A stretch of DNA of 64,000 bases, from NCBI RefSeq assembly GCF_002868715.1, contig NZ_PKLZ01000002.1, forward strand, positions 186,001 to 250,000. The letters are read 5' to 3'. This stretch comes from Kineobactrum sediminis (GTDB lineage Bacteria; Pseudomonadota; Gammaproteobacteria; Pseudomonadales; Halieaceae). The first letter of the stretch is position 1, and every line of letters begins with the position of its first letter. A model generated the notes under the pieces. The model was not told the origin of the DNA and did not search any database. It saw only the letters and a list, made by a program, of their open reading frames with translations. The position numbers and the translations under genes were made by a program. Of the stretch, positions 8,946 through 17,075 are shown piece after piece.

Positions 8946-9613
8946 ATGGTAACGGGAGTGACGGTCTGGGTGAGGATGCTGGCCACGGGATAACCCGCGG
9001 CCACGGCGGATTCAAGCACGGTGCGCTTGTCGTCGCCGGTGATGTGAAGATGGATACGGTGGCTGTCGAGTACCGCAGCCAGGGTCAGTGTCATTCGCAG
9101 GTGCGGCGCAGTGACGGGGTCTGTAGCCGCCACCCGGACAGCATTATTCGGGTCGAGCAACTCGGGCAGATTGCTTGCCTGCGGAAACCAGGATGCGGTG
9201 TGGCCGTCGCCTCCCATGCCCAGCACCACCGCGGTAAAGGGCCGCTGCAGTTTCGCTAGTGCTTCAGTCACCGCTGGCACGGCCGCGGTAATGTCCGGGG
9301 TCGTGGTTTTCAGGCCGAGGAATCGGGCGCTGGCGGCCGGGCCCTGCAGCAGGCAGTTACGCACCAGTTCGGCGTTGGAATCGGGATGGCCGTAGTCCAC
9401 CCAGCGCTCGTCCACCAGGGTGATATCCACCCGGGGCCACTCCAGGTCCGCCGCCGACAGTCGCTGGAACATGCCCTTGGGGGTACTGCCCCCGGACAGG
9501 GCGATGCTGCTACGCGGTTGCCTCGTGAGATCGGCGGACAGCGCGGCTGCCAGATGACCGGCCAAAGCGTCGTCGAGTTCAGTGCGGGTTTCGAAGATCT
9601 GCCAGTCATTCAT
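8930..9613 (-). CDS. pgl: 6-phosphogluconolactonase
   Basis: The roughly 227-residue protein hydrolyses 6-phosphogluconolactone between Zwf and Edd. It has the DevB/glucosamine-6-phosphate isomerase-like fold, with [15 protein letters not shown] near the N-terminus, [19 protein letters not shown] in the middle and [16 protein letters not shown] in the active-site region. An ATG 15 bases upstream (9628) is also in frame. The inner ATG at 9613 is preferred because it gives the usual family N-terminus; neither start has a clear ribosome site, and both lie inside the end of zwf, which suggests translational coupling. The 3' end overlaps the start of edd. Confidence 0.94.
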   Translation of the reverse strand: MNDWQIFETRTELDDALAGHLAAALSADLTRQPRSSIALSGGSTPKGMFQRLSAADLEWPRVDITLVDERWVDYGHPDSNAELVRNCLLQGPAASARFLGLKTTTPDITAAVPAVTEALAKLQRPFTAVVLGMGGDGHTASWFPQASNLPELLDPNNAVRVAATDPVTAPHLRMTLTLAAVLDSHRIHLHITGDDKRTVLESAVAAGYPVASILTQTVTPVTIWWAP

Positions 9614-11060
9614 ACCAGTTGCGACCATCCACCGCGACCAGGGCGGTAGCAGCCCCCGGACCCATGGTGCCTGAATTGTAGGGTTTGATGGGAGGCCCGG
9701 CCTCGTCCCAGGCGGCGATCACGGAATCAATCCAGCGCCAGGCCGTTTCCACTTCGTCCCGGCGCATGAACAGGGTCTGGTCGCCGTTGATGGCATCCAG
9801 TAGCAAGCGCTCGTAGGCATCATAGCTGACACCTTTTTGTTGCGGATCTTCGGTCAGGTGCAATTCCACCGGCTGCAGGCGCAGCTTTTGCGTCAGCCCG
9901 GGTTTTTTATTGAGCGTATGCAGGCTGATGGTTTCCTCCGGCTGGATGCGGATAACCAGTTTGTTGGTGAGTTCGTTGGGGTCATTGGCGAACAGGGAAA
10001 ACGGCAGCTTCTTGAACTCGATAACAATCTCAGAATAGCGGCGACTGAGGCGTTTGCCGGTACGCAGGTAGAACGGCACCCCGGCCCAGCGCCAGTTGCT
10101 GATGGTCGCCTTGAGCGCCACATAGGTTTCAGTCGCTTCGGCTTCGTGGTACTCGGCATCTTCAAGGAAACCGGATACGGCGTGGCCTTCAACCGCCCCC
10201 GCCTCGTAGCGACCGCGCACGGTTCGCTCCTTGACGTTGTCGACTGTTATGGGGTCGAGGCAGCGCAGTATCTTGACTTTCTCGTCGCGAACATCGAAAG
10301 GCTCCAGGCTGGCGGGTGGTTCCATGGCGACCAGTGAAAGCACCTGCAACAAGTGATTTTGCACCATGTCCCGTAACGCACCGATCTTGGCATAGTAGCC
10401 GCTGCGACCCTCGACACCGATGGCTTCGGCAACGGTGATCTGCACGTTGTCGACAAAGCTGTTGTTCCATACCGGGTGGAACAGGGGGTTACCAAAGCGC
10501 ACTGCCATCAGGTTCTGGACCGTTTCCTTGCCCAGGTAGTGGTCTATGCGGAAAGTGGATTCTTCGCCGAAGACTTTGGCCACCTCGAGGTTGATCTGGT
10601 GACAGGACGCCAGGTCGTGCCCCAGCGGCTTCTCCAGAACGATTCGGCTATGCTCGTCGACGCTGCCGGCCGCCTGCAGGTGAGCGCTGATGGTGCCATA
10701 GAGAGACGGCAGTGTTGCCAGGTAAAACAGGCGTACGTCGGCACTGTTTTCATCCAGCAGGTTGCCAAGAGTCTGGTAATCATCGGACCTGGCTGCATCC
10801 AGCCTCACGTAATGCAGGCGGCTGCAGAGCTGCTCCCATATCGCTTCATCCCAGTCTTCCGCGGCCAGATGGGTCTGCAGGTTGCTATGGGCTTCGGAAC
10901 GAAAGGTATCGGTATCGATGTCACCCCGGCTGGTGGCAATGATGCGCTGCAATGGGTCCGCAAGGCCATGTTTGTGCAGTTTGTACAGGGCGGGGAATAA
11001 TTTGCGGGTGGATAAATCCCCTGTACCCCCAAAAATTACCAGGTCAACCAGTTGGCTCAT
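9606..11060 (-). CDS. zwf: Glucose-6-phosphate 1-dehydrogenase
   Basis: The 484-residue enzyme oxidises glucose 6-phosphate with NAD(P)+ and opens this Entner-Doudoroff block. The N-terminal dinucleotide site reads DLVIFGGTGDLSTRKLFPALY, the substrate-binding motif RIDHYLGKETVQN is complete, and MVQNHLLQ and RTGKRL are also present. Length agrees with bacterial Zwf. It is the first gene of zwf-pgl-edd, all on the minus strand with overlaps, so the promoter should lie upstream of 11060. I did not find a convincing operator there. No hexR-like regulator gene is adjacent. Confidence 0.97.
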   Translation of the reverse strand: MSQLVDLVIFGGTGDLSTRKLFPALYKLHKHGLADPLQRIIATSRGDIDTDTFRSEAHSNLQTHLAAEDWDEAIWEQLCSRLHYVRLDAARSDDYQTLGNLLDENSADVRLFYLATLPSLYGTISAHLQAAGSVDEHSRIVLEKPLGHDLASCHQINLEVAKVFGEESTFRIDHYLGKETVQNLMAVRFGNPLFHPVWNNSFVDNVQITVAEAIGVEGRSGYYAKIGALRDMVQNHLLQVLSLVAMEPPASLEPFDVRDEKVKILRCLDPITVDNVKERTVRGRYEAGAVEGHAVSGFLEDAEYHEAEATETYVALKATISNWRWAGVPFYLRTGKRLSRRYSEIVIEFKKLPFSLFANDPNELTNKLVIRIQPEETISLHTLNKKPGLTQKLRLQPVELHLTEDPQQKGVSYDAYERLLLDAINGDQTLFMRRDEVETAWRWIDSVIAAWDEAGPPIKPYNSGTMGPGAATALVAVDGRNWYE

Positions 11061-11136
11061 ACGCGTCCGTCCTTAGCAGCTTGCCGGTGTGCTGTCGGCT
11101 CCGGTGGCTTGGGAAAGAGACTAGCAGATAATCAGT

Positions 11137-12036
11137 TTACCTGCCTGCGCCCTGCGCCGGCGGCAAACTGCCCAGCCAGCGGCTGATCAGGGTAAGTGCA
11201 TGCTGGAAATCAGCGGTGGGTCCCTGGGAGCAGGCAAAACCGTGCTCCGCCTGTGCGTAGTGTTCGCTGGTAACAGCGACACCGGCGCCGCGCAGGTATT
11301 CATCCAGGCGCTGGCCCTCGTCGCGCAATGGATCGTATTCGGCAGTGATAAGCAGGGTGGCGGGTAGCTGCGCAAGCTCGGTGCTTCGCAACGGAAAGGC
11401 GCCTCTCGCGGCTGCAGTATCCACACTCTGGCCCGCCAGCCAGGTGTCCCAGAACCAGCGCATCAGTTTGCTGGTGAGTGCCTGGCCGGTGGCGCGTTCG
11501 ATGTAGGAGGGATAGGGCACGTTGTAGTGATCAGCCACCGGGTACAGCAGCAGTGCGCCCGCAAGGCGGCTGCGGGTTGCCGGTTCTGGGTTGAGGGCGG
11601 TGCAACAGGCCAGGTGTGCCCCGGCACTGTCTCCGGCTACCACAACAGTGCCGTTGTTGGGGCCGGGGCTTTCCAGGTGCTGTGCCAGCCACTCTGTTGC
11701 CGCCCGGCAGTCCTCTATGGCGGCGGGGCAGGGGTGTTCAGGCGCCAGCCGGTAGTCGATGGCAACCACCGAGCAGCCGCTGTGCCGGCGTAGCTGCTGG
11801 CAAAATGCATGATGGGTATCGAGGTCGCCGATAACCCACCCGCCGCCGTGGAAATACACCACCAGCGGCAATTCCGCCCCCTGTTGGCTGCTATAGACCC
11901 GGGCGCCTATGGCCGCTCCTGAAACGGGCAATTGCAGGGTACTGTACGGCGCATCGGTAAACTGGCCCCGCCAGGCGCGCTGGCTGGTGAAACGGTAGTA
12001 GCGCCGCAATAGCCACACCTTGAGGGTTTGCAACAT
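11137..12036 (-). CDS. Alpha/beta hydrolase, hormone-sensitive-lipase family esterase
   Basis: This 299-residue protein has the HSL-family oxyanion-hole motif HGGGW (about residue 64), the nucleophile elbow GDSAGAH, the acid in EYDPLRDEG and the catalytic His in EHGFA near the C-terminus. The order and spacing are those of a complete Ser-Asp-His triad. There is no signal peptide, so it is probably cytoplasmic. The natural ester substrate cannot be read from the sequence. It follows an MBL-fold hydrolase gene by 31 bases on the same strand and probably shares its transcript. Confidence 0.9.
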   Translation of the reverse strand: MLQTLKVWLLRRYYRFTSQRAWRGQFTDAPYSTLQLPVSGAAIGARVYSSQQGAELPLVVYFHGGGWVIGDLDTHHAFCQQLRRHSGCSVVAIDYRLAPEHPCPAAIEDCRAATEWLAQHLESPGPNNGTVVVAGDSAGAHLACCTALNPEPATRSRLAGALLLYPVADHYNVPYPSYIERATGQALTSKLMRWFWDTWLAGQSVDTAAARGAFPLRSTELAQLPATLLITAEYDPLRDEGQRLDEYLRGAGVAVTSEHYAQAEHGFACSQGPTADFQHALTLISRWLGSLPPAQGAGR

Positions 12037-12067
12037 GGGTCAGCGCTCCTGCCAACAGTCCTGATGT

Positions 12068-13144
12068 CTAGTCAAAGGATATCGAGTCGGGTAGCTGGTG
12101 ATACCAGTCAACGCCGTGCTCATCAGTTTCACCGGCGATCTGGCGCCGTCGCAGCAGGCAGTTGAGGTGGGCAATGGTTTCCCCGGTTGCCAGGCTCAGG
12201 TGGTCGTTGGTGATCTCCCGCTTGAATAACGCGGGGAAGCAATCGACCACCCTTTTGGGCTCCGCCAGATGCGCATACAGCTGGTTCAATTCCTGCTTGT
12301 GGGCTTCAATCAGCTGGGTCAGGCGCACATGCAGGCCGCGGAAAGGCGCCTCATGGGAGGGCAATACCAGCAGGTCGTCCGGCAGCAATTCGCGGATGCG
12401 GGCGCAGGATTGCAGCCATTCCTGCAGTGGGTCACTCTCGGGTTCGGTGGGAAACACACTCACATTGGGGGTGATGCGCGGCAATACCTGGTCACCGGAA
12501 ATAAGCACCTTGAGGGCCGGGCAATACAGGCAGGCGTGTTCGGGCGAGTGGCCGCTGCCGACAATGATCTGCCAGTAACGACCGCCAATAGTCAGGGTTT
12601 CGCGATCCTTGAGACGGCGGAAGCTGTCGGGCAGTTTGTACACCGCGCGACCGAAGCCCCCAAAGGCCTTGCGGTATTTCTCCAGCTGCTCTTCGCTGTA
12701 ACCCGCGGCCCGGTAAAAACGTATTGCCACCTCGGGGGCCGGGCGACCGGTATCGGCGACCAGTGAACGACACATCAGGAACTCTTCCCGGGTCATCAAC
12801 AGCTGGCAGTCAAAGCGCTCGGTCAGCCAGCCGGCAAGGCCGACATGGTCGGGGTGCATATGCGTGCAAATAACCCGTTTGACCGGCTTGTCCGCCAGGA
12901 AGCCGGCAAACAGCTGTTCCCAGATTTCCCGGGAGCGGGGCAGGTCCAGGCAGGTGTCGACGATCGTCCAGCCGTCGCCATCCTCAAGCAGCCAGAGGTT
13001 GATATGGTCCAGCCCCATGGGCATGGGAAAACGCACCCAGTAGATGCCCTCTGCCACCTGTTGCGGGACACCGGCTTCAGGGTTGGCTCCACGGGACCAG
13101 GGATAGAGCAGGCCGTGGTAGGTTTCGGGATTTTCAACAAGCAT
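12068..13144 (-). CDS. MBL-fold metallo-hydrolase
   Basis: A metallo-beta-lactamase-fold protein of about 358 residues. The metal-binding motif HMHPDHVG and the downstream His in GSGHSPEHACLY are present, as are a conserved N-terminal LDHINLWLLEDGD block and an Asp in TIVDTCLD. A C-terminal helical extension (about 260-358) resembles the BLACT/winged-helix tail of LACTB2- and glyoxalase-like family members. The ATG at 13144 is chosen; an in-frame GTG at 13174 would add 10 residues, and neither has a strong ribosome site. It is likely a thioesterase or lactonase-type hydrolase, but the substrate is unknown. Confidence 0.87.
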   Translation of the reverse strand: MLVENPETYHGLLYPWSRGANPEAGVPQQVAEGIYWVRFPMPMGLDHINLWLLEDGDGWTIVDTCLDLPRSREIWEQLFAGFLADKPVKRVICTHMHPDHVGLAGWLTERFDCQLLMTREEFLMCRSLVADTGRPAPEVAIRFYRAAGYSEEQLEKYRKAFGGFGRAVYKLPDSFRRLKDRETLTIGGRYWQIIVGSGHSPEHACLYCPALKVLISGDQVLPRITPNVSVFPTEPESDPLQEWLQSCARIRELLPDDLLVLPSHEAPFRGLHVRLTQLIEAHKQELNQLYAHLAEPKRVVDCFPALFKREITNDHLSLATGETIAHLNCLLRRRQIAGETDEHGVDWYHQLPDSISFD

Positions 13145-13219
13145 GGGCGGTTCCGGTAGCTTTTTCAGAGGCACACATGTTCGTTGTTGGCGCGGGGAAT
13201 GTCCAGTTCGGGAGGCGCA

Positions 13220-13288
13220 GTTAGGACGCCCGGTTAGGGACGCCCGGTTAGGGGCGCCCGGCTAGGGACGCCCGGCTAGGGACGCTGC
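13220..13288. repeat. Short tandem repeat, five units of about 14 bases
   Basis: Units read GTTAGGACGCCCG, GTTAGGGACGCCCG, GTTAGGGGCGCCCG, GCTAGGGACGCCCG and a last degenerate GCTAGGGACGCTGCG. They are directly adjacent without spacers, so this is not a CRISPR. It may be a minisatellite-like slippage product. Confidence 0.85.
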
Positions 13289-13312
13289 GGTGGCCGGTGC
13301 AGAGTGCCTGAT

Positions 13313-13343
13313 CGACCTATGTCGATTACATCGACATAGGTCG
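13313..13343. repeat. Perfect 14-base inverted repeat with a 3-base loop
   Basis: CGACCTATGTCGAT at 13313-13326 and its exact reverse complement at 13330-13343 flank TAC. No T-run follows, so it resembles a protein-binding dyad or cruciform rather than a terminator. The half site itself contains the smaller dyads TCGA and CGACATAGGTCG. Confidence 0.8.
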
Positions 13344-13438
13344 TCATTGCATACCATATAACCTGCAATACCATACAAAAACTGTTACGTAAAATGCCTA
13401 CCTCACAAATCAACTTTTTGTATTCTAAAAGCGCCACC

Positions 13439-13520
13439 GTCATACACAAGTTATCTTTTGTATGTTAGCTTGTACGCAATAATTTTTGTGTATCTCAAGA
13501 CCTAATATTTCATACATAAA
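13439..13520. promoter_or_regulatory. Repeated ATACA/TGTAT elements in front of fic, possible operator set
   Basis: Upstream of fic, motifs of the type CATACA or TGTATG recur: CATACAAAA near 13373, TTTTGTATTC near 13418, CATACACAAG with TTTTGTATG at about 13440-13464 (a 6-base inverted pair spaced by 12), TTGTGTATC near 13488 and CATACATAAA near 13511. Several copies in a promoter-sized region suggest an autoregulatory operator, perhaps for the winged-helix end of the Fic protein. This is an inference from pattern only. Confidence 0.4.
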
Positions 13521-13534
13521 AGCGAGCGCGTCAA

Positions 13535-14650
13535 ATGGAAAGCTACACTCCGGATGTCCTGCCATTACAAAACCTGGATTACGGGCAGCTCATTACCCTC
13601 GTTGGGCAAGCCAACTCGAAACTGGCTGAATACAGTGGCCTGCTACAAGGCATCGTCAATCCCGCCGTTATGCTTTCGCCCCTGACCCAACAGGAAGCGG
13701 TGCTGTCGTCTAAAATCGAAGGTACCCAGGCCACTGTTGAGGAAGTGCTTGAACGGGAGGCAGGCCAGAAGTTCGATCAGCACAAGAACGAAGACATCAA
13801 CGAAATCCTCAACTACCGCAAGACCATGCGGTTGTCTCAGGAGTATCTGCAAGATGGGCGTTCAATCACTCTTGATCTGCTGCTACAACTTCACAGTATT
13901 CTACTGGACAGCGTTCGTGGCCAGCATAAATCGCCCGGCCAGTTCCGGAAAGAGCAAAACTGGATAGGTCGGGCAGGCTGCAGCATAGATCAGGCAACAT
14001 TCGTTCCACCTGATCCACTACAATTGGCTGATCATCTCCAGTTTTTTGAGCGCTACCTGCAATTGGAGGATTTTGATGCCCTGGCACAAACCGCTATCGT
14101 CCACGCGCAATTTGAGCTCCTTCACCCCTTCAAGGACGGCAATGGGCGTATTGGGCGCCTTTTGATTCCGTTGTTCCTCTACTCCAGGAAACGACTGTCC
14201 AGCCCGATGTTCTATCTTTCTGAGTATCTTGAGTCGCATCAAGAAGAGTATTACCAGCGGCTGGCGGCTGTTTCTGCTGAAGGTGACTGGACCGGTTGGA
14301 TCCGGTTTTTCCTCAAGGCGATCATTCAGCAGTCCGAAACCAACCTGCACCGTGTTCGTTGCATCATGACGTTATACGAAGACACCAAGACCTGGATCAG
14401 AGAAACGACACACTCCCAACATACTTCTCTACTGCTCGACGGTATTTTCGACCGCCCGATTTTCAGCAGCAGTGATTTTATCAGAAGGACGGGCATCCAC
14501 CGACAAACCCTCCACGGGCTGCTCCGCCAGCTGATAAAAGGCGATGGCCCGCTGATCGTCCTGCAGGAAGGGCAGGGTCGACGACCCGCCATTTATGCCT
14601 TCCCAGCGCTTCTTAATATCTGTGAGGGAAGGGATGTCTTCAGCAACTGA
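13535..14650 (+). CDS. Fic/DOC-family adenylyltransferase with inhibitory helix and C-terminal winged helix
   Basis: This 371-residue protein has the Fic_N domain in front, with the autoinhibitory motif SSKIEGTQAT (about 57-66), whose Glu blocks the nucleotide site in class II Fic proteins. The catalytic loop HPFKDGNGRIGR (about 194-205) is complete, so AMP transfer (or another nucleotide transfer) from ATP to a protein hydroxyl is expected. The C-terminal 80 residues form a winged-helix-like segment (FIRRTGIHRQTLHGLLRQL), seen in many stand-alone Fic proteins and possibly DNA-binding. It stands alone between unrelated genes, with an AT-rich upstream region that may indicate later acquisition. 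Confidence 0.93.
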   Translation: MESYTPDVLPLQNLDYGQLITLVGQANSKLAEYSGLLQGIVNPAVMLSPLTQQEAVLSSKIEGTQATVEEVLEREAGQKFDQHKNEDINEILNYRKTMRLSQEYLQDGRSITLDLLLQLHSILLDSVRGQHKSPGQFRKEQNWIGRAGCSIDQATFVPPDPLQLADHLQFFERYLQLEDFDALAQTAIVHAQFELLHPFKDGNGRIGRLLIPLFLYSRKRLSSPMFYLSEYLESHQEEYYQRLAAVSAEGDWTGWIRFFLKAIIQQSETNLHRVRCIMTLYEDTKTWIRETTHSQHTSLLLDGIFDRPIFSSSDFIRRTGIHRQTLHGLLRQLIKGDGPLIVLQEGQGRRPAIYAFPALLNICEGRDVFSN

Positions 14651-14787
14651 ACATTGTCGCTGAGTACACGGTACTGGATAACCCAGCGGCGGCACGCCAT
14701 CTGGTCAGGGACTCTATATGATGCGAGATGAACGACAGCTTCGTGCATCTATGCTTGGAATCAGCTAACCAACGGCGGCACCCGGAT

Positions 14788-15111
14788 ATGACGACATTGA
14801 ACAATCTTTTTACCGGCCACACCGCACCCACCCAGGGCGAGCGCTTCGACACGCTCCTGGCCCACCGCAACCTGGTGATCGAACGTATCGTCAGTTCCGC
14901 GGATATCCAGCCGGCTGAGTACGTGCAGGCACAGGACGAATGGGTGCTGCTGGTGCGGGGTGGCGCGATCATGCAGGTAGCGGGGGAGCGGATTACCCTG
15001 GGGGAGGGCGACTACCTGTTCCTGCCCGCCGGTACCCCCCACCAGGTTGAGCAATGTGAGGCGGATACCTTGTGGCTGGCGGTGCATTTACATCCCGACA
15101 GCACCGGCTAA
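14788..15111 (+). CDS. Small single-domain cupin protein
   Basis: A cupin-fold protein of about 107 residues. The double-stranded beta-helix motifs are visible: an EWVLLVRGGAIMQV strand pair, then GEGDYLFLPAGTPHQVE with the second-motif His, and a closing LWLAVHLH strand. The first motif has lost the usual HxH, so metal binding may be incomplete. The ATG at 14788 is chosen because the family starts just before the first strand; an upstream ATG at 14728 would add 20 residues without a ribosome site. The role is unknown. The next gene follows after 42 bases on the same strand. Confidence 0.75.
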   Translation: MTTLNNLFTGHTAPTQGERFDTLLAHRNLVIERIVSSADIQPAEYVQAQDEWVLLVRGGAIMQVAGERITLGEGDYLFLPAGTPHQVEQCEADTLWLAVHLHPDSTG

Positions 15112-15153
15112 TCCGGCTACACTGCCAGCCCGGCAAGCACCGAGGGCGATATC

Positions 15154-15777
15154 ATGCAACAAGCGATTACCGGCTATCACCAGGATGAAAACCACGATTG
15201 GGTGGCGGAACTCGCCTGTGGTCACTACCAGCACGTGCGCCACAAGCCACCTTTTACCCAGCGGCCCTGGGTGCAAACGGCGGAGGGGCGCGCCTCCATG
15301 CTTGGCCAAACGCTTGCCTGCAAGAAGTGTGAGCTGGGCGCGCCCGCGGACGAGCCCAAGGTGCCCAAAGTGGTGGTGGAATCCAACCGAGAGCGCACCC
15401 TGCGGCTGATCCAGGCCATTGCTCGCGGGGACGCCGATGCCATCGCCGATGCCTACGCCGATGATGGCAAGTTGCATACCATGGGCAATACCCCGATCTC
15501 CGGCGTTTATGACAAGTCACAAATTCGCCAGTTTGCGGGCAGTGTGCTGGAGGCCTTTCCCGATGGGCTGACTTACACGGTCCACGCGGTCACCGCTGAG
15601 GGCAATCGGGTAGCGGTGGAGGCAACAGGCAGTGGGCGGCACGTGTCCGGAAAGGATTACGTTAACCACTATCACTTTCTGTTCACCTGGCGTGACGGCA
15701 AGCTGCTGGAACTCAAGGAATACATGGACACCGAGACGGTGACCGAGGTGCTTTGCGGCGGCGTGCAGCGCGGCTAG
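15154..15777 (+). CDS. DUF3565-SnoaL-like fusion protein
   Basis: The 207-residue product joins two domains. Residues 1 to about 65 match the short DUF3565 family, with ITGYHQDENHDWVAEL, CGHYQHVRHKPPF, RPWV and CKKCE; the conserved Cys/His residues suggest a small metal site. Residues about 78-203 form an NTF2/SnoaL-like domain (IQAIARGDADAIADAY, a DGKLHTMGN strand and a closing FTWRDGKLLELKEYMDT). DUF3565 normally stands alone as a protein of about 70 residues, so the fusion is noteworthy. It ends two bases before the start of the EamA exporter and is probably cotranscribed with it. No enzymatic activity can be assigned. Confidence 0.82.
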   Translation: MQQAITGYHQDENHDWVAELACGHYQHVRHKPPFTQRPWVQTAEGRASMLGQTLACKKCELGAPADEPKVPKVVVESNRERTLRLIQAIARGDADAIADAYADDGKLHTMGNTPISGVYDKSQIRQFAGSVLEAFPDGLTYTVHAVTAEGNRVAVEATGSGRHVSGKDYVNHYHFLFTWRDGKLLELKEYMDTETVTEVLCGGVQRG

Positions 15778-15779
15778 CC

Positions 15780-16658
15780 ATGTCGACGATAGATACCTTC
15801 CGCTTGCTTCTGCTTTCCTCACTGTGGGGGTTGTCGTTCATTTTCATGCGCGTCGCGGTGCCGGAATTCGGCCCGGTGCCCTTGATTCTGCTGCGTATGG
15901 GCCTGGGTGCCCTGTTGTTGCTGCCCTTCCTGTTAAACCTGCGTTACCTGCGCCTGATGTGGGAGTACCGAAAAAAACTGTTTCTGGTTGGCCTGATGAA
16001 CAGCGTTTTGCCCTATGTCCTGCTGGCGCTGGCGACCACACGCCTTGAGGCAGGTTTTACCTCCTTGTTGAACGCGCTTACCCCAATCTCCACCGCGTTA
16101 CTGGGCGCCCTGTTTTTTGCCACCCCGGTGCTGCGCCAGCAGTACTGGGGCTTCGCCCTGGCCATCATTGGCGCCTGGATACTATCGGCGGGACGCCTGG
16201 ATTTTTCCCTGGGTGGCGATGGCTGGTTTATCGCGGCCGTGATCGGGGCCACGCTCTGTTATGCCTTCTCCAACAATTACTCGCGACTGCACCTGGCGCA
16301 CTTGCCGGCCCGGGTCCAGGCGGCGGGCAGTTGCGCCACCGCCGCTGTTATCCTGTTGATTCCGGGGCTGTTGTTGTGGCCTGTGGAGCCGGTTAGCACG
16401 GTGGCCTGGGCCAGCGCCCTGGCGCTGGCGTCCCTGAGCACCGCGGTGGCCCTGCTCATTTACTTTGGGCTGATTGCCAGCGCCGGCGCTACCTCAACCT
16501 CCACTGTCACTTTCCTGGTGCCGGTCAGTGCGTTGTTCTGGGGTTACCTGTTGCTCGGCGAAAAGATCAGCGTGCAGGTGCTGGTCGGCATGGCCATTAC
16601 CCTGCTCGGCACCGCGATCGCCACCGGCCTGATCCGGCGCCGGCGACGAACGCTGTGA
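15780..16658 (+). CDS. EamA/DMT-family membrane transporter
   Basis: This 292-residue inner-membrane protein has two EamA repeats and about ten hydrophobic helices. The first repeat opens with LLLLSSLWGLSFIFMRVAVPEFGP, typical of RhaT/YdcZ-like drug/metabolite transporters. The second ends in LVPVSALFWGYLLLGEKIS followed by a last helix and a basic tail (IRRRRR). The ATG at 15780 directly follows the upstream stop, so a 9-residue longer form from 15753 is unlikely. It is probably an exporter of a small metabolite; the substrate is not predictable. It converges with the cytochrome c gene after 22 bases. Confidence 0.9.
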   Translation: MSTIDTFRLLLLSSLWGLSFIFMRVAVPEFGPVPLILLRMGLGALLLLPFLLNLRYLRLMWEYRKKLFLVGLMNSVLPYVLLALATTRLEAGFTSLLNALTPISTALLGALFFATPVLRQQYWGFALAIIGAWILSAGRLDFSLGGDGWFIAAVIGATLCYAFSNNYSRLHLAHLPARVQAAGSCATAAVILLIPGLLLWPVEPVSTVAWASALALASLSTAVALLIYFGLIASAGATSTSTVTFLVPVSALFWGYLLLGEKISVQVLVGMAITLLGTAIATGLIRRRRRTL

Positions 16659-16680
16659 CGGGTACAGCCAACACGGTTTC

Positions 16681-17070
16681 TTACTGTTCCGACGCCAGGT
16701 AGCACAACAGGTTTTCCCGATCCGCGGGATTGCGCAAGCCGCCGAACCCCATGGTGGTGCCGGGTATATAGGCCATCGGGGCGGCCAGGAACGCGTCGAG
16801 CCGTTCCGGTGTCCAGATGCCGTCCATCCCGGACATGGCAACCGAATAGGGGAATCCGTCAGCGTCGGCGATGGTGCGCCCGATTATCCCGGCCAAATTC
16901 GGCCCGGCGCCACTCACGCCGGTCTCGTCCCGGGGGTGACACATTGCACACTTTGCGAACAATCGGGCGCCACGGTCGATATCGCAATTATCCGCTGCAA
17001 GATGAGGTGCCACCGGTCCCAGGCCTGCAAGGATCATCGCGGCTAACAGGCGCCGTCCTTTGGATACCAT
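16681..17070 (-). CDS. Periplasmic class I cytochrome c
   Basis: The roughly 129-residue protein has a signal peptide (basic MVSKGRRLL, hydrophobic AAMILAGLGPV, cleavage near AAD). A single haem-binding CAMCH lies near mature residue 20, with a distal Met in GTTMGFGGL. Domain content is that of mitochondrial-type cytochrome c (GPNLAGIIGR, YSVAMSG, W-T-PE-RLDAFLA-P). The ATG at 17070 follows GGAG by 8 bases and lies just after the upstream stop; a longer start at 17094 overlaps that gene. In a transcript with a Tat-exported flavin amine oxidase, it is a plausible electron acceptor for that enzyme. Confidence 0.9.
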   Translation of the reverse strand: MVSKGRRLLAAMILAGLGPVAPHLAADNCDIDRGARLFAKCAMCHPRDETGVSGAGPNLAGIIGRTIADADGFPYSVAMSGMDGIWTPERLDAFLAAPMAYIPGTTMGFGGLRNPADRENLLCYLASEQ

Positions 17071-17075
17071 CAAGG

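Larger units (their letters stand above)
13145..13534. other. Repeat-rich intergenic region upstream of the fic gene
   Basis: This roughly 390-base stretch has no credible gene. From left to right it holds five tandem 14-base units (13220-13288), a perfect 14-base inverted repeat (13313-13343) and an AT-rich stretch with several ATACA/TGTAT elements leading to the fic start. Base composition drops sharply from G+C-rich to A+T-rich at about 13340. Confidence 0.7.

Noticed and set aside
13220-13288. Possible CRISPR array
   Set aside because: The 14-base units are adjacent without spacers and no cas gene is near; it is a tandem repeat.
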